Notes: generated by a model from the sequence alone, not told the origin. 64,000 nucleotides of DNA from JACVRW01 sp963812415 (GCA_963812415.1 CAWEVH010000023.1:1-64000); one strand, 5' to 3'; positions 1-10,051 are shown, numbered from the stretch's first letter. Numbers and translations: made by a program.

Positions 1-305
1 GCGCTGCTGCTCGAGATCACGAGGTCGTGCTCCTGCACCGGTAGGCGCTCCGCCGCGCGTGGGAACAGCGGCAGCAGGCGCCTGAAGCTGCGCTGGCTGG
101 CGCCTAGCCGCTGGAGGTAGGACGTGCGCACCTCGCGGTCCCGGAAGGCTCCGTTCGTGCCCTCGGGGTCGTAGAGCAGGGTGTAGATCGGCGCATTCGG
201 AAAGCAATCGGCGATCGCGGCGAAGGTGCGCTCGGCGCCCCTCATCACCAGCAGGTAGTCGTGCACCAGTCCGACCGAGCTGGCTCCGTTCGCGCCGGCG
301 TCCAC
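1..305 (-). CDS. Glycosyltransferase family 4, N-terminal part, cut by window edge
   Basis: About 101 residues are visible from a GTG at 305; the rest lies left of the window. The N-terminus reads GLVHDYLLVMRGAERTFA followed by a segment with IYTLLYDPEG, which is the usual opening of GT-B fold (group 1) glycosyltransferases that transfer a sugar from a nucleotide donor. It is divergent from the GT2 gene at 354 with only 48 bp between the starts, so the two probably share a promoter region. Acceptor and sugar cannot be told. The frame stays open to base 1. Confidence 0.7.
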   Translation of the reverse strand, partial: MDAGANGASSVGLVHDYLLVMRGAERTFAAIADCFPNAPIYTLLYDPEGTNGAFRDREVRTSYLQRLGASQRSFRRLLPLFPRAAERLPVQEHDLVISSSS

Positions 306-353
306 ACCTGCAAGCTAACGGGCCCGGCGCGGCCGCTACACTGCCCGCCGCTA

Positions 354-1115
354 ATGGGGGCCGGCATCCAGCCCGAAAAGGAACGGGTGGAGCTCTCGGT
401 GCTGATGCCGGTCTACAACGAGGCCGCCACCTTCGAGGCGGCGCTCGAGGGCGTGCTGGCCACCGACCTCGGGGTGGAGAGCGCGGAGGTCGTGGTGGTC
501 GACGACGGCTCCACCGACGGCACGCGCGAGGCGCTCCTCGGACGGGACTGGCCCGCGAGCGTGCGCGTGCTGACACACGAGCGCAACCAGGGCAAGGGAG
601 CGGCGCTACGCACCGCGCTGGCCGAGGCCCGCGGCGACTGGGCGACGATCATGGACGCCGATCTCGAGTACGACCCCGCAAGCATCGCGGGATTGGTCGC
701 CCCGCTGCGCGACGGGACGGCGGACGCCGTCTACGGCATCCGCGGGTTCCAGGCCCACTCCTCCTTCAGCTTCTGGTACGTGGCCGGGAACAAGGCGGTC
801 AGCCTGGCGACCAACCTGCTCTACAACAGCTATCTGGCCGACATCATGACCTGCCACAAGGTCCTGCCGACCGAGCTGTTCCGGTCGCTCGAGCTGCGCG
901 AGCCCGGCTTTGCGATCGAGGCGGAGATCACGGCGCGCCTGCTCCAGAGCGGCGCCACGATCTACGAGGTGCCGGTCGTGTACGCGGCTCGAACCCGGGA
1001 AGAGGGCAAGAAGCTCACCGGCCGCGACGGGTTGCGAGTGCTGGGGACGCTCGTCCGCTGCCGGCTCGGCGGCGGGAGGGGCGCTGCCCGACCTCGGACC
1101 TCAGATCGAACCTGA
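354..1115 (+). CDS. Family 2 glycosyltransferase, dolichyl-phosphate mannose synthase type
   Basis: A 253-residue GT-A protein. Near the N-terminus it has LMPVYNE, then VVDDGSTDGT (nucleotide-binding Asp pair), NQGKGAALRTAL and IMDADLEYDP (the DxD-like metal site at about residue 100). This order is typical of DPM1/GtrB-like polyprenyl-phosphate glycosyltransferases that charge a lipid carrier with a sugar from a nucleotide donor. No membrane segments are evident. The frame is open upstream to 261, but that extension would overlap the divergent GT4 start, so ATG 354 is preferred. Together with the GT4 and the sugar transferase at 1250 it forms a surface-glycan block. Confidence 0.8.
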   Translation: MGAGIQPEKERVELSVLMPVYNEAATFEAALEGVLATDLGVESAEVVVVDDGSTDGTREALLGRDWPASVRVLTHERNQGKGAALRTALAEARGDWATIMDADLEYDPASIAGLVAPLRDGTADAVYGIRGFQAHSSFSFWYVAGNKAVSLATNLLYNSYLADIMTCHKVLPTELFRSLELREPGFAIEAEITARLLQSGATIYEVPVVYAARTREEGKKLTGRDGLRVLGTLVRCRLGGGRGAARPRTSDRT

Positions 1116-1249
1116 GGTACAGCCGACGCGTATTTGTGGACATGCGACACCGAAACCTGTGGCGAAATCGTGCGTTGTGCCTTAGCGTGGAGCAAGTCTT
1201 GAAGGGAGCCGTGGCAGGGGCGCTGCGGCAGGCACGGCCAACTCGCTAG

Positions 1250-2742
1250 ATGGAAGCTCAGACAAGCACGCACCGGCCCGAGGTACGCACGCGACCTCAC
1301 GAGGCACCGACCCGTAACGGCCACGCCACGGCGCGCCCGGTCAGCCGCTTCGGGCCGCTGTCCGTGTCGCTCGTCGATTCCGCCGAGCAGGTCCGCAACC
1401 GGGATGCCTACTTCCGGCGGCTGTTGGCCACCGCCGACCTTCTTGCCGCGGGCGTCGCGCTCATCGTCGCCACCCGCTTCGGCGTCAGCGGCGACCAGCT
1501 CGAGGTCGCCGCCGTGCTGGCGCTTCCGGTGTTCGTCGTCCTCGGGAAGCTGCTCGGGCTCTACGAGCGGGACGAGCTCGTGATCAACAAGTCGACCCTC
1601 GACGAGGCGCCGGCGGTCTTCCAGCTCGTCGACGCTGTTCGTGCTGCTGGTCTGGCTGGCCGAGGCGTACCTGATCGACGGGTCGCTCGGCAAGCCGCAG
1701 TTCGTCGTGCTCGGGGTCGACCACGTTCGTGGGCGTTCTCGGAGCGCGCGCCTTCATGCGCTGGCTCGGCACGCGCACCGCTCCGACCGAGCGCTGCCTC
1801 GTGCTCGGGCCCAGCTACGCGGCCGCTCGCATCGAGGCCAAGCTCGAGCTCGGCCGGCACGGCGGGGCGGGAATCGTGGCGCGCCAGGACCTCGAGGACG
1901 AGCACGGCAACGTGCTCGTGTCGGGACAGCTCGGCGAGCTCGTCGGGCGCACCGGCGCCGAGCGGCTGATCCTGGTGCCCACCGCCACGGAGTCCGATGC
2001 CGTGCTCGACCTGATCCGCGAGGCGAAGTCGCTCGACGTGAAGACCACGCTCTGGCCGCGCTTCACGGAGGTGCTCGGGTCCTCGGTCGTGACCGACGAG
2101 CTGCACGGCATCTCGCTCCTCGGGATGCGGCGCCTCGGACTGTCGAGGTCGTCGCGGGCCCTCAAGCGCGCCTTCGACATCTCCGTCGCGCTCGTGGCGC
2201 TGGCGGTGGTGGCGCCGCTGATGCTCGCGATCGCGCTCGGCATCAAGCTCGGGTCGCGCGGACCCGTCTTCTACCGCCAGCTGCGGATCGGGCGCGACGG
2301 CGTTCCGTTCACGATGTTCAAGTTCCGGACGATGGTGGACGGCGCCGACGAGCTCAAGGCGGAGCTCGAGCACCTCAACGAGTCCGACGGCCTCTTCAAG
2401 ATCGCCGACGACCCGCGCGTGACGCGGATCGGCAGGCTGCTGCGCCGCAGCGCGCTCGACGAGCTGCCGCAGCTGCTGAACGTCGTGAAGGGCGACATGA
2501 GCCTCGTGGGCCCGCGGCCGCTGGTGCTGCAGGACGACGAGCGCGTGGTCGGCCGCGCCCGCGACCGGTTGAGCCTCCTCCCGGGGATGACCGGTCATTG
2601 GCAGGTGATGGGCGCCGCCCGGATCCCGCTCCAGGAGATGGTCGCGATCGATTATCTGTACGTCGCGAACTGGTCGCTCTGGTCGGACGTCAAGTGCCTG
2701 CTCCGGACCGTGCCGTACATGATCCGCGCGCGTGGGCTGTAA
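1250..2742 (+). CDS. Polyprenyl glycosylphosphotransferase (exopolysaccharide initiation), two frameshifts
   Basis: About 497 residues once two breaks are joined, near 1630 and near 1722; each moves the frame by +1. Part 1 is a polar N-tail and two hydrophobic segments (about residues 60-125). Part 2 is a third segment with VLLVWLAEAYLIDG. Part 3 holds a Rossmann-like CoA-binding region and then the bacterial sugar transferase domain: FKFRTM, DPRVTRIGRLLRR, DELPQLLNVVKGDMSLVGPR and LLPGMTGHWQV. Such WcaJ/CpsE-type enzymes transfer a sugar-1-phosphate to undecaprenyl phosphate at the membrane and start repeat-unit assembly. The protein-like sequence is unbroken across the joins, so sequencing error is likelier than decay. 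Confidence 0.85.
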
Positions 2743-2830
2743 GAAGCACCGCGCGCAATCCGTCCATTTCCGCCCGGCTGCTCATGGTTTGTCAGGATTC
2801 AGGCCGATACCGGCCGTAGTGTCGATTGCA

Positions 2831-3034
2831 ATGGTCATGATCGCGTCGGTATGGCTGTTCGCGGTCGTCGGGGTGGTCGGTCTCTGCCTCGCCTGCAAGG
2901 CCGCCGAATCACAGGCGCTTTCCTTGCCGCGCGGCCACGGTCGCAGGCGCGGCATCCGGAGGACCGCGCCGAAGCGCCGCGCCGCCTGCACCGGCCGGCT
3001 GGCCGGCACCTGGCGCCCCGCGCGCCGCGCGTAG
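2831..3034 (+). CDS. Possible small one-helix membrane peptide
   Basis: This frame sits in the 333-bp gap between the sugar transferase and the first glycosidase-like gene. It encodes 67 residues: a strongly hydrophobic stretch (MIASVWLFAVVGVVGLCLAC) followed by an Arg-rich tail. No clear Shine-Dalgarno sequence precedes the ATG and I know no family for it. It may be real, with a membrane helix and basic cytoplasmic tail, or chance coding in GC-rich DNA. I see nothing else definite in this gap. Confidence 0.25.
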   Translation: MVMIASVWLFAVVGVVGLCLACKAAESQALSLPRGHGRRRGIRRTAPKRRAACTGRLAGTWRPARRA

Positions 3035-3075
3035 CGGGCCGCATCCGCAGATCCGCTGGCTACGCTGGCGGCGGC

Positions 3076-4149
3076 ATGACTCGCGTCCTCCGCCTTCTCC
3101 TTCTCGTGCCCCTCGCACTGGCCCTCGCGCCGGCCGCCGTGGCTGCCACCCCTCGTGACTTCGTCGGAATGACGAGCGAGGACGTGTTCGCCGGCGATGC
3201 CGCCTACCGTGCGGCGACGCTCTCCTCGCAGCGCGGGGTCGGCGTCGGGCTCCTGCGCCAGACCTTCGACTGGTCCCTGATCGAGACGGCGCGCGGGCAG
3301 TACGACTTCTCCCGCTACGACGCCTACGTGCTGGCCACCGCGAGCGCGCGGATCCGGATCCTGCCGATCCTCTTCAACGCGCCGCGCTTCCACGCTCCGC
3401 GCCGCTCCGGCACCAGCTGCCCGCCCAGTTCGAACGCGTCGATGGCGGCGTTCGCCCGCGCCGTGGTCCGGCGCTACGGACCGCGCGGCACGCTCTGGCG
3501 CGAGAACCCGGGGGTGCCGAAGACGCCGATCGTCTCCTACCAGATCTGGAACGAGCCGCTGCTCAGCCAGTACTGGTGCAACAAGCCGAACGCGAAGCAG
3601 TACGCGGCGATGCTCAAGACCGTCGGCGGCGCGATCAAGCGCGCCCAGCGCGGCGCCGAGATCGTGACCGCCGGGCTTCCTCCGAGCAAGCTCAGCGGCG
3701 CGATCGCCTTCCGCAAGTACATCCGCCAGCTGTACGCGGCCGGCGCGAAGCGTGCCTTCGACACGATGGCGATCAACTCGTATGCACAGGGCTCCGCGCA
3801 GCTCGGCCGCCTGCTGGATGCCGTCCGCGCGCTCATGAACGAGCGCGGCGACCGGCGCGCGAAGATCTGGATCACCGAGCTCGGTTGGGGCGACCGCGGC
3901 CCGCGCAACCGCTTCATCGTCGGCGCCAAGGGCCAGGCGAGCCGGATCACCCAGTCCCTCGCGCTCATCGACAAGCGAAAGACGCGCTACAAGCTGCGCG
4001 GAGTCGTCTACTTCTCGTGGCGGGACGGGCGCCCCTACGCGCCCGCCTTCAAGGACCTGTGGGGGCTCCACACCGGGCTGCTCCGGCTCGACGGCACCGC
4101 CAAGCCGGCCTTCAACGCCTTCCGGCGAGCCGCCCGGAAGCTCCGTTAG
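3076..4149 (+). CDS. Secreted glycoside-hydrolase-like protein, copy 1
   Basis: 357 residues starting at ATG 3076, with a clean signal peptide (MTRVLRLLLLVPLALALAPA, cleavage near AVAA). The mature part has a TIM-barrel clan-A glycosidase look. An IWNEP motif carries the probable acid/base Glu, and ITELGWG about 120 residues later carries the probable nucleophile Glu. QTFDW, FSWRDG and GLHTGLL complete the pattern shared with the copies at 6382 and 7562. The substrate is unknown. Placement next to lipid-linked sugar enzymes suggests trimming of an exported glycan, or simply a secreted glycosidase. GH39/GH5-like assignment is by motif only. Confidence 0.7.
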   Translation: MTRVLRLLLLVPLALALAPAAVAATPRDFVGMTSEDVFAGDAAYRAATLSSQRGVGVGLLRQTFDWSLIETARGQYDFSRYDAYVLATASARIRILPILFNAPRFHAPRRSGTSCPPSSNASMAAFARAVVRRYGPRGTLWRENPGVPKTPIVSYQIWNEPLLSQYWCNKPNAKQYAAMLKTVGGAIKRAQRGAEIVTAGLPPSKLSGAIAFRKYIRQLYAAGAKRAFDTMAINSYAQGSAQLGRLLDAVRALMNERGDRRAKIWITELGWGDRGPRNRFIVGAKGQASRITQSLALIDKRKTRYKLRGVVYFSWRDGRPYAPAFKDLWGLHTGLLRLDGTAKPAFNAFRRAARKLR

Positions 4150-4161
4150 CGCCCGCGCGGA

Positions 4162-5982
4162 TCACGCCGGGGGCAGGCCGAGCACCACGAGGCGGTCGCT
4201 CACGTAGAGCGGCGAGCCCACCGCCGGCGGATCGGGGGTGCGCCCGCGCGCGTCCGGGCAGGTCGGGTCGACGAGCAGGTAGCGCACGCCCAGCCGGCGC
4301 GCCAGCGCAAGCCCGCGCGGTGTGCCGTCGAGCACCGCCCGCGCCTGGCGCGCGCGCCGCAGCTCCGCCTTCGGCTGGATGTCCTCGGGCTCGAGCGCGG
4401 GGAGGGTGCGCGTGCGGAGCAGCCAGGTGGCCTGGAAGCTCCAGCAGCGGTCGGTGACGACGACCTCGCCCGGGCCGCAGCGAGGCCCCAACGGCGTCGA
4501 GGCCCCGCAGCGAGGCGCCGTTGGCGAACGAGTAGAAGGAGCGGACATTGCCCGCCTGCGGCCACGCGAAGGCGGCGATCAGGACCACGAGGCCGGCGCC
4601 GGCCAGCGCGGCCTGCCGGGGAGGCAGCAGCCGGCTGAGCGCAACCGCCACCATCGGCACGAACGCGAGCGGCAGGAAGTAGGCCATGCGCAGGTAGTGC
4701 AGCGGGATCTCGAGCAGCCACGAGAAGGCGAGGGCGACGATCGTCGCGAGCAGCGCGAGCAGCGTCACGAGCCCGCGGTCGCGCCGGCTCCAGCGCACGA
4801 CCGGCACCAGCGCCGCGAGCGCGAGCACGGTGAAGGCGACGCTCAGGTCCCCCACGAGCGGCCCGAGATCGATCTTCGACGACAGGTAGGCCTGGTAGCC
4901 CTGCGTCCCGCCGAACGTGCGGCCGCGTTCGACGAGGTCGTAGGCGACCCCCGGCGCGAGCACGAGCGCGGCGAGCGCCACCCAGCCGGCACGTCGTCGC
5001 GACCCGCCTCCCCCGGCCCTGCCCGGCGGCCACCGCCAGCGCCACGACGATCGCGATGCCGCACACGAGCGTGGAGAGCCGGTGCATCGCCGCCAGCGCG
5101 ACGAGCATGAGCGCGAACCCCGCCACCTGGCTCGGCCCGAAGCGCTTCTCGCCGGCGAGCTCCGTGGTGTACGCCAGGAGGAGCGGGAAGAGGGCGATCG
5201 CGGCGAGGTTCGGCGCGCCGTGCCAGCCGAGGATGTCGTGGGAGATCGGGAGCACCGCCCACAGGCACGCGGCGAGCACGCCCGCGAGATCTCCCCAGAA
5301 CGCGCGAGTGAACGCGAACACCGACAGGATCGACGCGATCGCGAACACCCAGATCCCGTGGGTGAGCACGGCCGTGGGCTCGCCGCTCAGCTCGAGGAAC
5401 GAGCCGTACAGCGCCGGCACGCCCGGGTCCTCACGGAACGGCACTCCGAGCATCCAGAAGGGGTTGTCGAGCAGGAGCGTCGCCGTGTCGGGCGATCTCG
5501 TCCGCGTAGAGGAGGTACTTGGCCCAGTCGTTGCCGGGAATCGGGTCGCCGCCGATCACGCGCTGCTGGAGCAGCACGCCGACGCGCGACCGCGAGCGCC
5601 AGGCCGGCGGCCGCCGGCAGGTCCGCCCGCAGGGGCGCGCGCCCGCGCTCGGGCCAGGGGAGCGCCAGACCGATCGCGACGAGGCCCGCGAGCGTGAGCC
5701 TCACGACGACGCCGTCGAGGGGCGCGCCGAGGCTCGCCACGGTGATCAGGGCGACCGCCGCCGCCGCGATCCCGAGCGCCGGGCAGGCCGCCAGCACGGC
5801 CACCGGGCTCGTCGCGGACCCGCGCGGGCAGGAGCGGGGCGAGCGCGAGGCCGGGCGCCAGCACGAGCGCGGCGAGCCGAGAGCAGCGGGGCGGACACGC
5901 CGGCCGCGCCAAGCAGCGCCTCGAGCGCGACGATCGCGAGCGCGCTCACGGCCAACGGCCGAGTCCTCAACCGACGCAGCAT
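4162..5982 (-). CDS. Polytopic membrane protein, possible lipid-linked glycosyltransferase, several frameshifts
   Basis: Reading the minus strand from ATG 5982 (MLRRLRTRPLAVSALAIVAL) to the stop at 4162 gives about 600 residues after joining pieces near 5900, 5830, 5580, 5490, 5010 and 4490. It has about ten or more hydrophobic segments, a loop with GGDPIPGNDWAKYLLYADEI and a C-terminal soluble part with VVVTDRCWSFQATWLL and RLGVRYLLVDPTCPD. The architecture (many helices plus a soluble tail) resembles GT39/GT83-like membrane glycosyltransferases, but I cannot name a family with confidence. It is convergent with the gene at 3076 and divergent from 6012, inside the glycan block. Confidence 0.6.
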
Positions 5983-6011
5983 CTTCCCGAGTATCGTGAC
6001 CCCGAGGCCAG

Positions 6012-6398
6012 ATGCGACTCGCACTCAGCGTGACAATCGCCCTCGCGGGGTCGCTCGGCCTCGCCCCCGTCGCGCTCGCCCAGAGCGGGAACGGCCTGTA
6101 CGAGCCCTTCCCCGACGGCATCCGCAAGGACAGGGCCGTGCTGTTCGTCGAGCGCCTCGGGTTGGGCGAGGGGCCCGCGCTACACGGTCGACCGACCTGG
6201 AGCGGGGAGAGTTCCTGGACGGCGCCGGCCCGGAGTCGCTGTCGGCGGGTGGCGAGTCGGCGTCGCGACGAGCGGGAGTCTCGGACGAGCGGCGGCGGCA
6301 GTGCGCCGGTGCTCTGGCTCTCGCTGCTCGGCGCGGCGCTGCTGGCGATGGCGCTCCTGGGCGGACGGCGACCGAGAGCGCGTGTGGAAGCGCGCTAG
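6012..6398 (+). CDS. Small secreted or membrane-anchored protein, probably frameshifted
   Basis: It begins with a signal peptide (MRLALSVTIALAGSLGLAPV, AQS cleavage), continues with YEPFPDG and DRAVLFVERLG, and ends with a C-terminal helix (VLWLSLLGAALLAMALLGG) and a basic tail. The middle, about 6175-6300, reads better one frame over (DLERGEFLDGAGPESL), so two compensating indels are likely. I do not recognise the family. The end overlaps the GTG start of the glycosidase-like gene at 6382 by 17 bp, which suggests co-translation. Confidence 0.55.
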   Translation: MRLALSVTIALAGSLGLAPVALAQSGNGLYEPFPDGIRKDRAVLFVERLGLGEGPALHGRPTWSGESSWTAPARSRCRRVASRRRDERESRTSGGGSAPVLWLSLLGAALLAMALLGGRRPRARVEAR

Positions 6399-7518
6399 GG
6401 GCCCGCTCGCCGGCGCGCTCGCGCTGGCGGCGTGCATCGGCGCGCTCGCGCTCGCCACCGGAGGCGAGGACGAGCTCGCCGTGCCGAGGCTCGCGCCCGC
6501 GCCGCCCGGGTTCCTCGGGATGGTCGCGGAGGACGCCTTCGGCAAGCCGGGCCGCTACCGGCGGAACAACCTCGGCCGCCTGCGCTCGGCGGGCGCCGGC
6601 ATCGTGCGCCAGACGTTCGACTGGGCTCGAATCGAGCGCTCGCCCGGCGCCTACGACCTGAGCTTCTACGACCGCTTCGTGGCCGACCTCACGCAGCGCG
6701 GCCTGCGCGTGCTCCCGATCGTCTTCAACCCTCCGCCGTTCCGCTCGAGCGCGCCGGCCGGCGCCCGCCGGCGGGGAACCTACCCGCCGGCGCGCCCCAG
6801 CGACATGGGCAGGTTCGCGGCCGTGCTGGCCCGCCGCTACGGACCCGGCGGGAGCATCTGGCGTGAGAACCCGAAGCTCCCCTTCAGGCCGATTCGGTCG
6901 TGGCAGATCTGGAACGAGCCGAACCTGCCCGTGTACTGGCCCACGGGGCCGGACCCGGCCGCATACGTGAGGCTGCTGCGAGCCACCGGGCGGGCGATCG
7001 AGCGCGTCGATCCCAAGGCCGAGATCGTGATGGCCGGGCTGCCTGAGAGCGCGCTCGGGACCCCGCCGGGCCGCTACCTCGAGGGCGTCTACGCCGCGGG
7101 CGGCGCCGACGCGTTCGATGCGCTGGCGCTCCACACCTTCGGCGGCACGGCGGAGGACGTGCTCGCCGCCGCGCGCGCGGCCCGGCGGGTGGCCGCGGCG
7201 AGCGGGGACGACCCGGCGCTCTGGATCACCGAGCTCGGCTGGGCCACCGGAGGACCTCCCAGCGAGTTCCGCGTGAGCGAGGCGGAGCAGGCCCGGCTCC
7301 TCGACAGCACCCTCCGGGCCCTGGCCCGTCGCCGTCAGGACCTCCGGCTGCGCGGCGTCGTGTACTTCAACTGGCGCGACTCGCTGCCGTACGCCGGCGG
7401 ACGGGACTTCTTCGGCCTGCACACCGGGCTCGTGAGCCGGGACGGCCGGCCCAAGCCCGCGCTCGGCGCCTACCGCGGCGTGGCGCGAACGCTGGGGCAG
7501 CTGCCCGAGGGTCTGTAG
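6382..7518 (+). CDS. Secreted glycoside-hydrolase-like protein, copy 2
   Basis: 378 residues from GTG 6382; the frame is open further upstream but that part reads as low-complexity Arg/Ser. An N-terminal signal-anchor (LAGALALAACIGALALA) precedes the barrel. Active-site-type motifs IWNEPNLPVYW and ITELGWATGG match copies 1 and 3, as do RQTFDWARIE, YFNWRDS and GLHTGLV. The sequence is the most diverged of the three, so the duplication is not recent. It overlaps the small membrane protein at 6012 and probably shares its transcript. Function beyond clan-A glycosidase fold is not visible. Confidence 0.7.
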   Translation: MWKRARGPLAGALALAACIGALALATGGEDELAVPRLAPAPPGFLGMVAEDAFGKPGRYRRNNLGRLRSAGAGIVRQTFDWARIERSPGAYDLSFYDRFVADLTQRGLRVLPIVFNPPPFRSSAPAGARRRGTYPPARPSDMGRFAAVLARRYGPGGSIWRENPKLPFRPIRSWQIWNEPNLPVYWPTGPDPAAYVRLLRATGRAIERVDPKAEIVMAGLPESALGTPPGRYLEGVYAAGGADAFDALALHTFGGTAEDVLAAARAARRVAAASGDDPALWITELGWATGGPPSEFRVSEAEQARLLDSTLRALARRRQDLRLRGVVYFNWRDSLPYAGGRDFFGLHTGLVSRDGRPKPALGAYRGVARTLGQLPEGL

Positions 7519-7561
7519 CGCGCCACGTTCATCCAGCGGCCCTGCTGGGTACCTTGGCCGC

Positions 7562-8629
7562 GTGGGGCGTCCCTGTGCCGTTGCGTTGGTCGTACTGTTG
7601 CTGCTGCCTGCCGCAGCGCAGGCGGGCGCCCCTGCCGGCTTCGTGGGCATGACGAGCGAGGACGTGCTGGCGGGCGGCAGCGGCTACCGCGCCCAGACGC
7701 TGTCCACTCAGCGTGCGAGCGGGATCGGGCTGCTGCGCCAGAAGTTCGACTGGGCGGTCATCGAGTCGAGCCCGCGCCGCTACGAGCTCGGCTGGTACGA
7801 CGGCTACGTGCTCGACGCGGCGCGCCACGGCATGCGCGTGCTGCCGATCCTCTTCAACGCGCCCTCCTTCTACGTGCGCCAGCGCGGTCGCGCCGCCTGC
7901 CCGCCGCGGCGCATGGCCGCGATGGGCAGGTTCGCCCGCAAGCTCGTGCGGCGCTACGGGCCGCGAGGCTCGCTGTGGCGACAGAACCCCGGCGTGCGAA
8001 AGGTGCCGATCAAGTCCTGGCAGATCTGGAACGAGCCGAACCTGCGCATCTACTGGTGCGGCAGGCCGCGAGCGCGCGCCTACGCGCGGATGCTGCGCGT
8101 GGTGGGCAAGTCGATCCGCCGGGTGCACCGCCGCGCGGAGATCGTGACCGCCGGGCTGCCCCCGAGCGAGCTGAGCGGCACCGTGCCGCTGCCGCGCTAC
8201 ATCCGCCAGCTCTACCGGGCCGGCGGGCGGCGCTGGTTCAGCACGCTCGCGATCAACTCGTACGCCAAGAACCACCGCGAGCTCGGACGCCTGCTGCGCG
8301 GCGTGCGCCGCATCATGAACCGCCACGGCGACTGGCGCGCGCGGATCTGGCTCACGGAGCTCGGCTGGGGCGACAGCGGCCCGCGCCACCGCTTCGTCGT
8401 CGGCGCGCGCGGCCAGGCCAAGCGCATCGCGCGCTCGTTCAGATACCTCAGGCGCAGTCGCGGCCGCCTTCGCCTGCGCGGCGTCGTCTACTACTCGTGG
8501 CGCGACGGGCATCCGTACCCGCCGCAGTACAAGGACATGTGGGGCCTCCACACGGGGCTGCTCCGCGTGGACGGGAGTGCCAAGCCGGCGTACCGCGCAT
8601 TCCGCAGGGCGGTCAGGGGGCTCCGCTAG
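7562..8629 (+). CDS. Secreted glycoside-hydrolase-like protein, copy 3
   Basis: 355 residues from GTG 7562 with a signal peptide ending near AAAQAG. It is very close to copy 1: both start the mature chain with GFVGMTSEDVLAG or a near match, share LRQKFDW/LRQTFDW, IWNEP, ITAGLPPSELSG-like and TELGWGDSGPRHRF-like segments and GLHTGLL. Probable catalytic glutamates lie in IWNEP and LTELGWG. The three copies lie on the same strand within 5.6 kb, copy 1 separated from the others by the minus-strand membrane gene. Basic residues are very frequent in this copy. Confidence 0.7.
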   Translation: MGRPCAVALVVLLLLPAAAQAGAPAGFVGMTSEDVLAGGSGYRAQTLSTQRASGIGLLRQKFDWAVIESSPRRYELGWYDGYVLDAARHGMRVLPILFNAPSFYVRQRGRAACPPRRMAAMGRFARKLVRRYGPRGSLWRQNPGVRKVPIKSWQIWNEPNLRIYWCGRPRARAYARMLRVVGKSIRRVHRRAEIVTAGLPPSELSGTVPLPRYIRQLYRAGGRRWFSTLAINSYAKNHRELGRLLRGVRRIMNRHGDWRARIWLTELGWGDSGPRHRFVVGARGQAKRIARSFRYLRRSRGRLRLRGVVYYSWRDGHPYPPQYKDMWGLHTGLLRVDGSAKPAYRAFRRAVRGLR

Positions 8630-8670
8630 ATCCTCGCCCGCCGGGGCCCGCGGTCCCGTAGGCTGGGCGC

Positions 8671-9987
8671 ATGAGGAACGGACTCCCGCCCGGCCCGCGG
8701 GCGCCCACCGCCGTCCAGACGCTCGCCTGGTGGACCAGACCGATCCCGCTCTTCGAGCGCTGCCGCGCGCGCTACGGCAACCGCTTCACCCTGCGCTTCC
8801 TCCAGACCCCGCTGTTCGTGCATCTCGCCGACCCCGATCAGGCGCGGGAGGTGTTCACCGCGCCGCCCGAGGTGCTCCATCCGGGCGAGGGGGCGCGCGT
8901 GCTCGAGCCCGTGGTGGGCCGGAACTCCGTGATCCTGCTCGACGAGGGGGCGCACCTGAGCCAGCGCAAGCTGATGCTGCCCGCCTTCCACGGTGAGCGC
9001 ATGGAGCGGCTGGCCGGGCTCGTGACCGAGGTGGCGGAGCGCGAGGTGGCGAGCTGGCCGCGCGGCGAGCCGGTCGAGCTCCACCCGCGCCTCCAGGCGC
9101 TCACGCTCGAGATCATCCTGCGGGCGGTGTTCGGGGTCGATCCGGGCGGTCGCTTCGAGCGGCTGCGCGCCTTGCTCACCACCATGCTCGACAACGCGTC
9201 ACGCCCGATGACCATGATCCCGTTCCTCCAGCGGGGCGAGCGCTGGCACCGCTTCCTTCGCGACCGCGAGGAGGCGGACTCGCTCATCTTCGAGCTGATC
9301 GCCGAGCGGCGCGCCGAGGGCGGCGAGGAGCGCGATGACGTGCTCGCCATGCTGCTCGCCGCGCGTCACGAGGACGGCAGCGAGATGTCGCGTCAGGAGC
9401 TTCGCGACGAGCTGATGACGCTGCTGGTCGCCGGTCACGAGACCACGGCGTCCGAGCTCGCCTGGGCGCTCGAGCGGCTCGCGCGGACGCCGGCTGCGCT
9501 CCGGGCGCTCGTCGAGGAGATCGACGAGGGGAGCGACGACGCGTACCTGACCGCGACGGTGAAGGAGACGCTGCGGCGGCGGCCCGTGCTGCCCAACTCC
9601 GCCCCGCGGCTGGTGATGGAGCCGGTGGAGATCGGCGGCTTCCGCTACCCAACGGGCGTGGTGCTGACCGCGAACGCCTACCTGATCCACCACGACCCCG
9701 CCATCTACCCGGATCCCTACGCGTTCCGCCCGGAGCGCTTCCTCGACAGCGCGCCGGGCACCTACACCTGGATCCCGTTCGGCGGGGGACGGCGGCGCTG
9801 CCTGGGCGCGAGCTTCGCGCAGATGGAGATGAAGATCGTGCTGCGGGCCATGCTCGCCACCACCGAGATCCGCCCGGCCCAGGATCACGAGCACACGCGG
9901 CGCCGCGGCATCACGGTGAGCCCGCGCGCGGGCGCGGTCACGGTGCTGCGCGAGCGGGCGCGCGAGCCGGTGGCCGCCGGCGTCTAG
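8671..9987 (+). CDS. Cytochrome P450
   Basis: 438 residues, a usual bacterial P450 length. The I-helix oxygen-activation motif AGHETTAS is near residue 255, the K-helix ExxR (KETLRRRP) near 300, the meander FRPERFL follows, and the heme-binding loop FGGGRRRCLG places the thiolate Cys near residue 377. WxxxR is present in the C-helix region (LSQRKLMLPAFHG). The substrate is not predictable; the FGGGRRRCLGASFA form is common in CYP110/CYP135-like actinobacterial enzymes. No ferredoxin or reductase gene is adjacent, so redox partners must be encoded elsewhere. It starts 41 bp after the third glycosidase-like gene, possibly in one transcript. Confidence 0.9.
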   Translation: MRNGLPPGPRAPTAVQTLAWWTRPIPLFERCRARYGNRFTLRFLQTPLFVHLADPDQAREVFTAPPEVLHPGEGARVLEPVVGRNSVILLDEGAHLSQRKLMLPAFHGERMERLAGLVTEVAEREVASWPRGEPVELHPRLQALTLEIILRAVFGVDPGGRFERLRALLTTMLDNASRPMTMIPFLQRGERWHRFLRDREEADSLIFELIAERRAEGGEERDDVLAMLLAARHEDGSEMSRQELRDELMTLLVAGHETTASELAWALERLARTPAALRALVEEIDEGSDDAYLTATVKETLRRRPVLPNSAPRLVMEPVEIGGFRYPTGVVLTANAYLIHHDPAIYPDPYAFRPERFLDSAPGTYTWIPFGGGRRRCLGASFAQMEMKIVLRAMLATTEIRPAQDHEHTRRRGITVSPRAGAVTVLRERAREPVAAGV

Positions 9988-10051
9988 CAGCGGCTCGCAC
10001 TGGGCTTGGCGTTCGTTGGGGCTGGCGGAACCGGCGGGAGCCCGACGCTGC

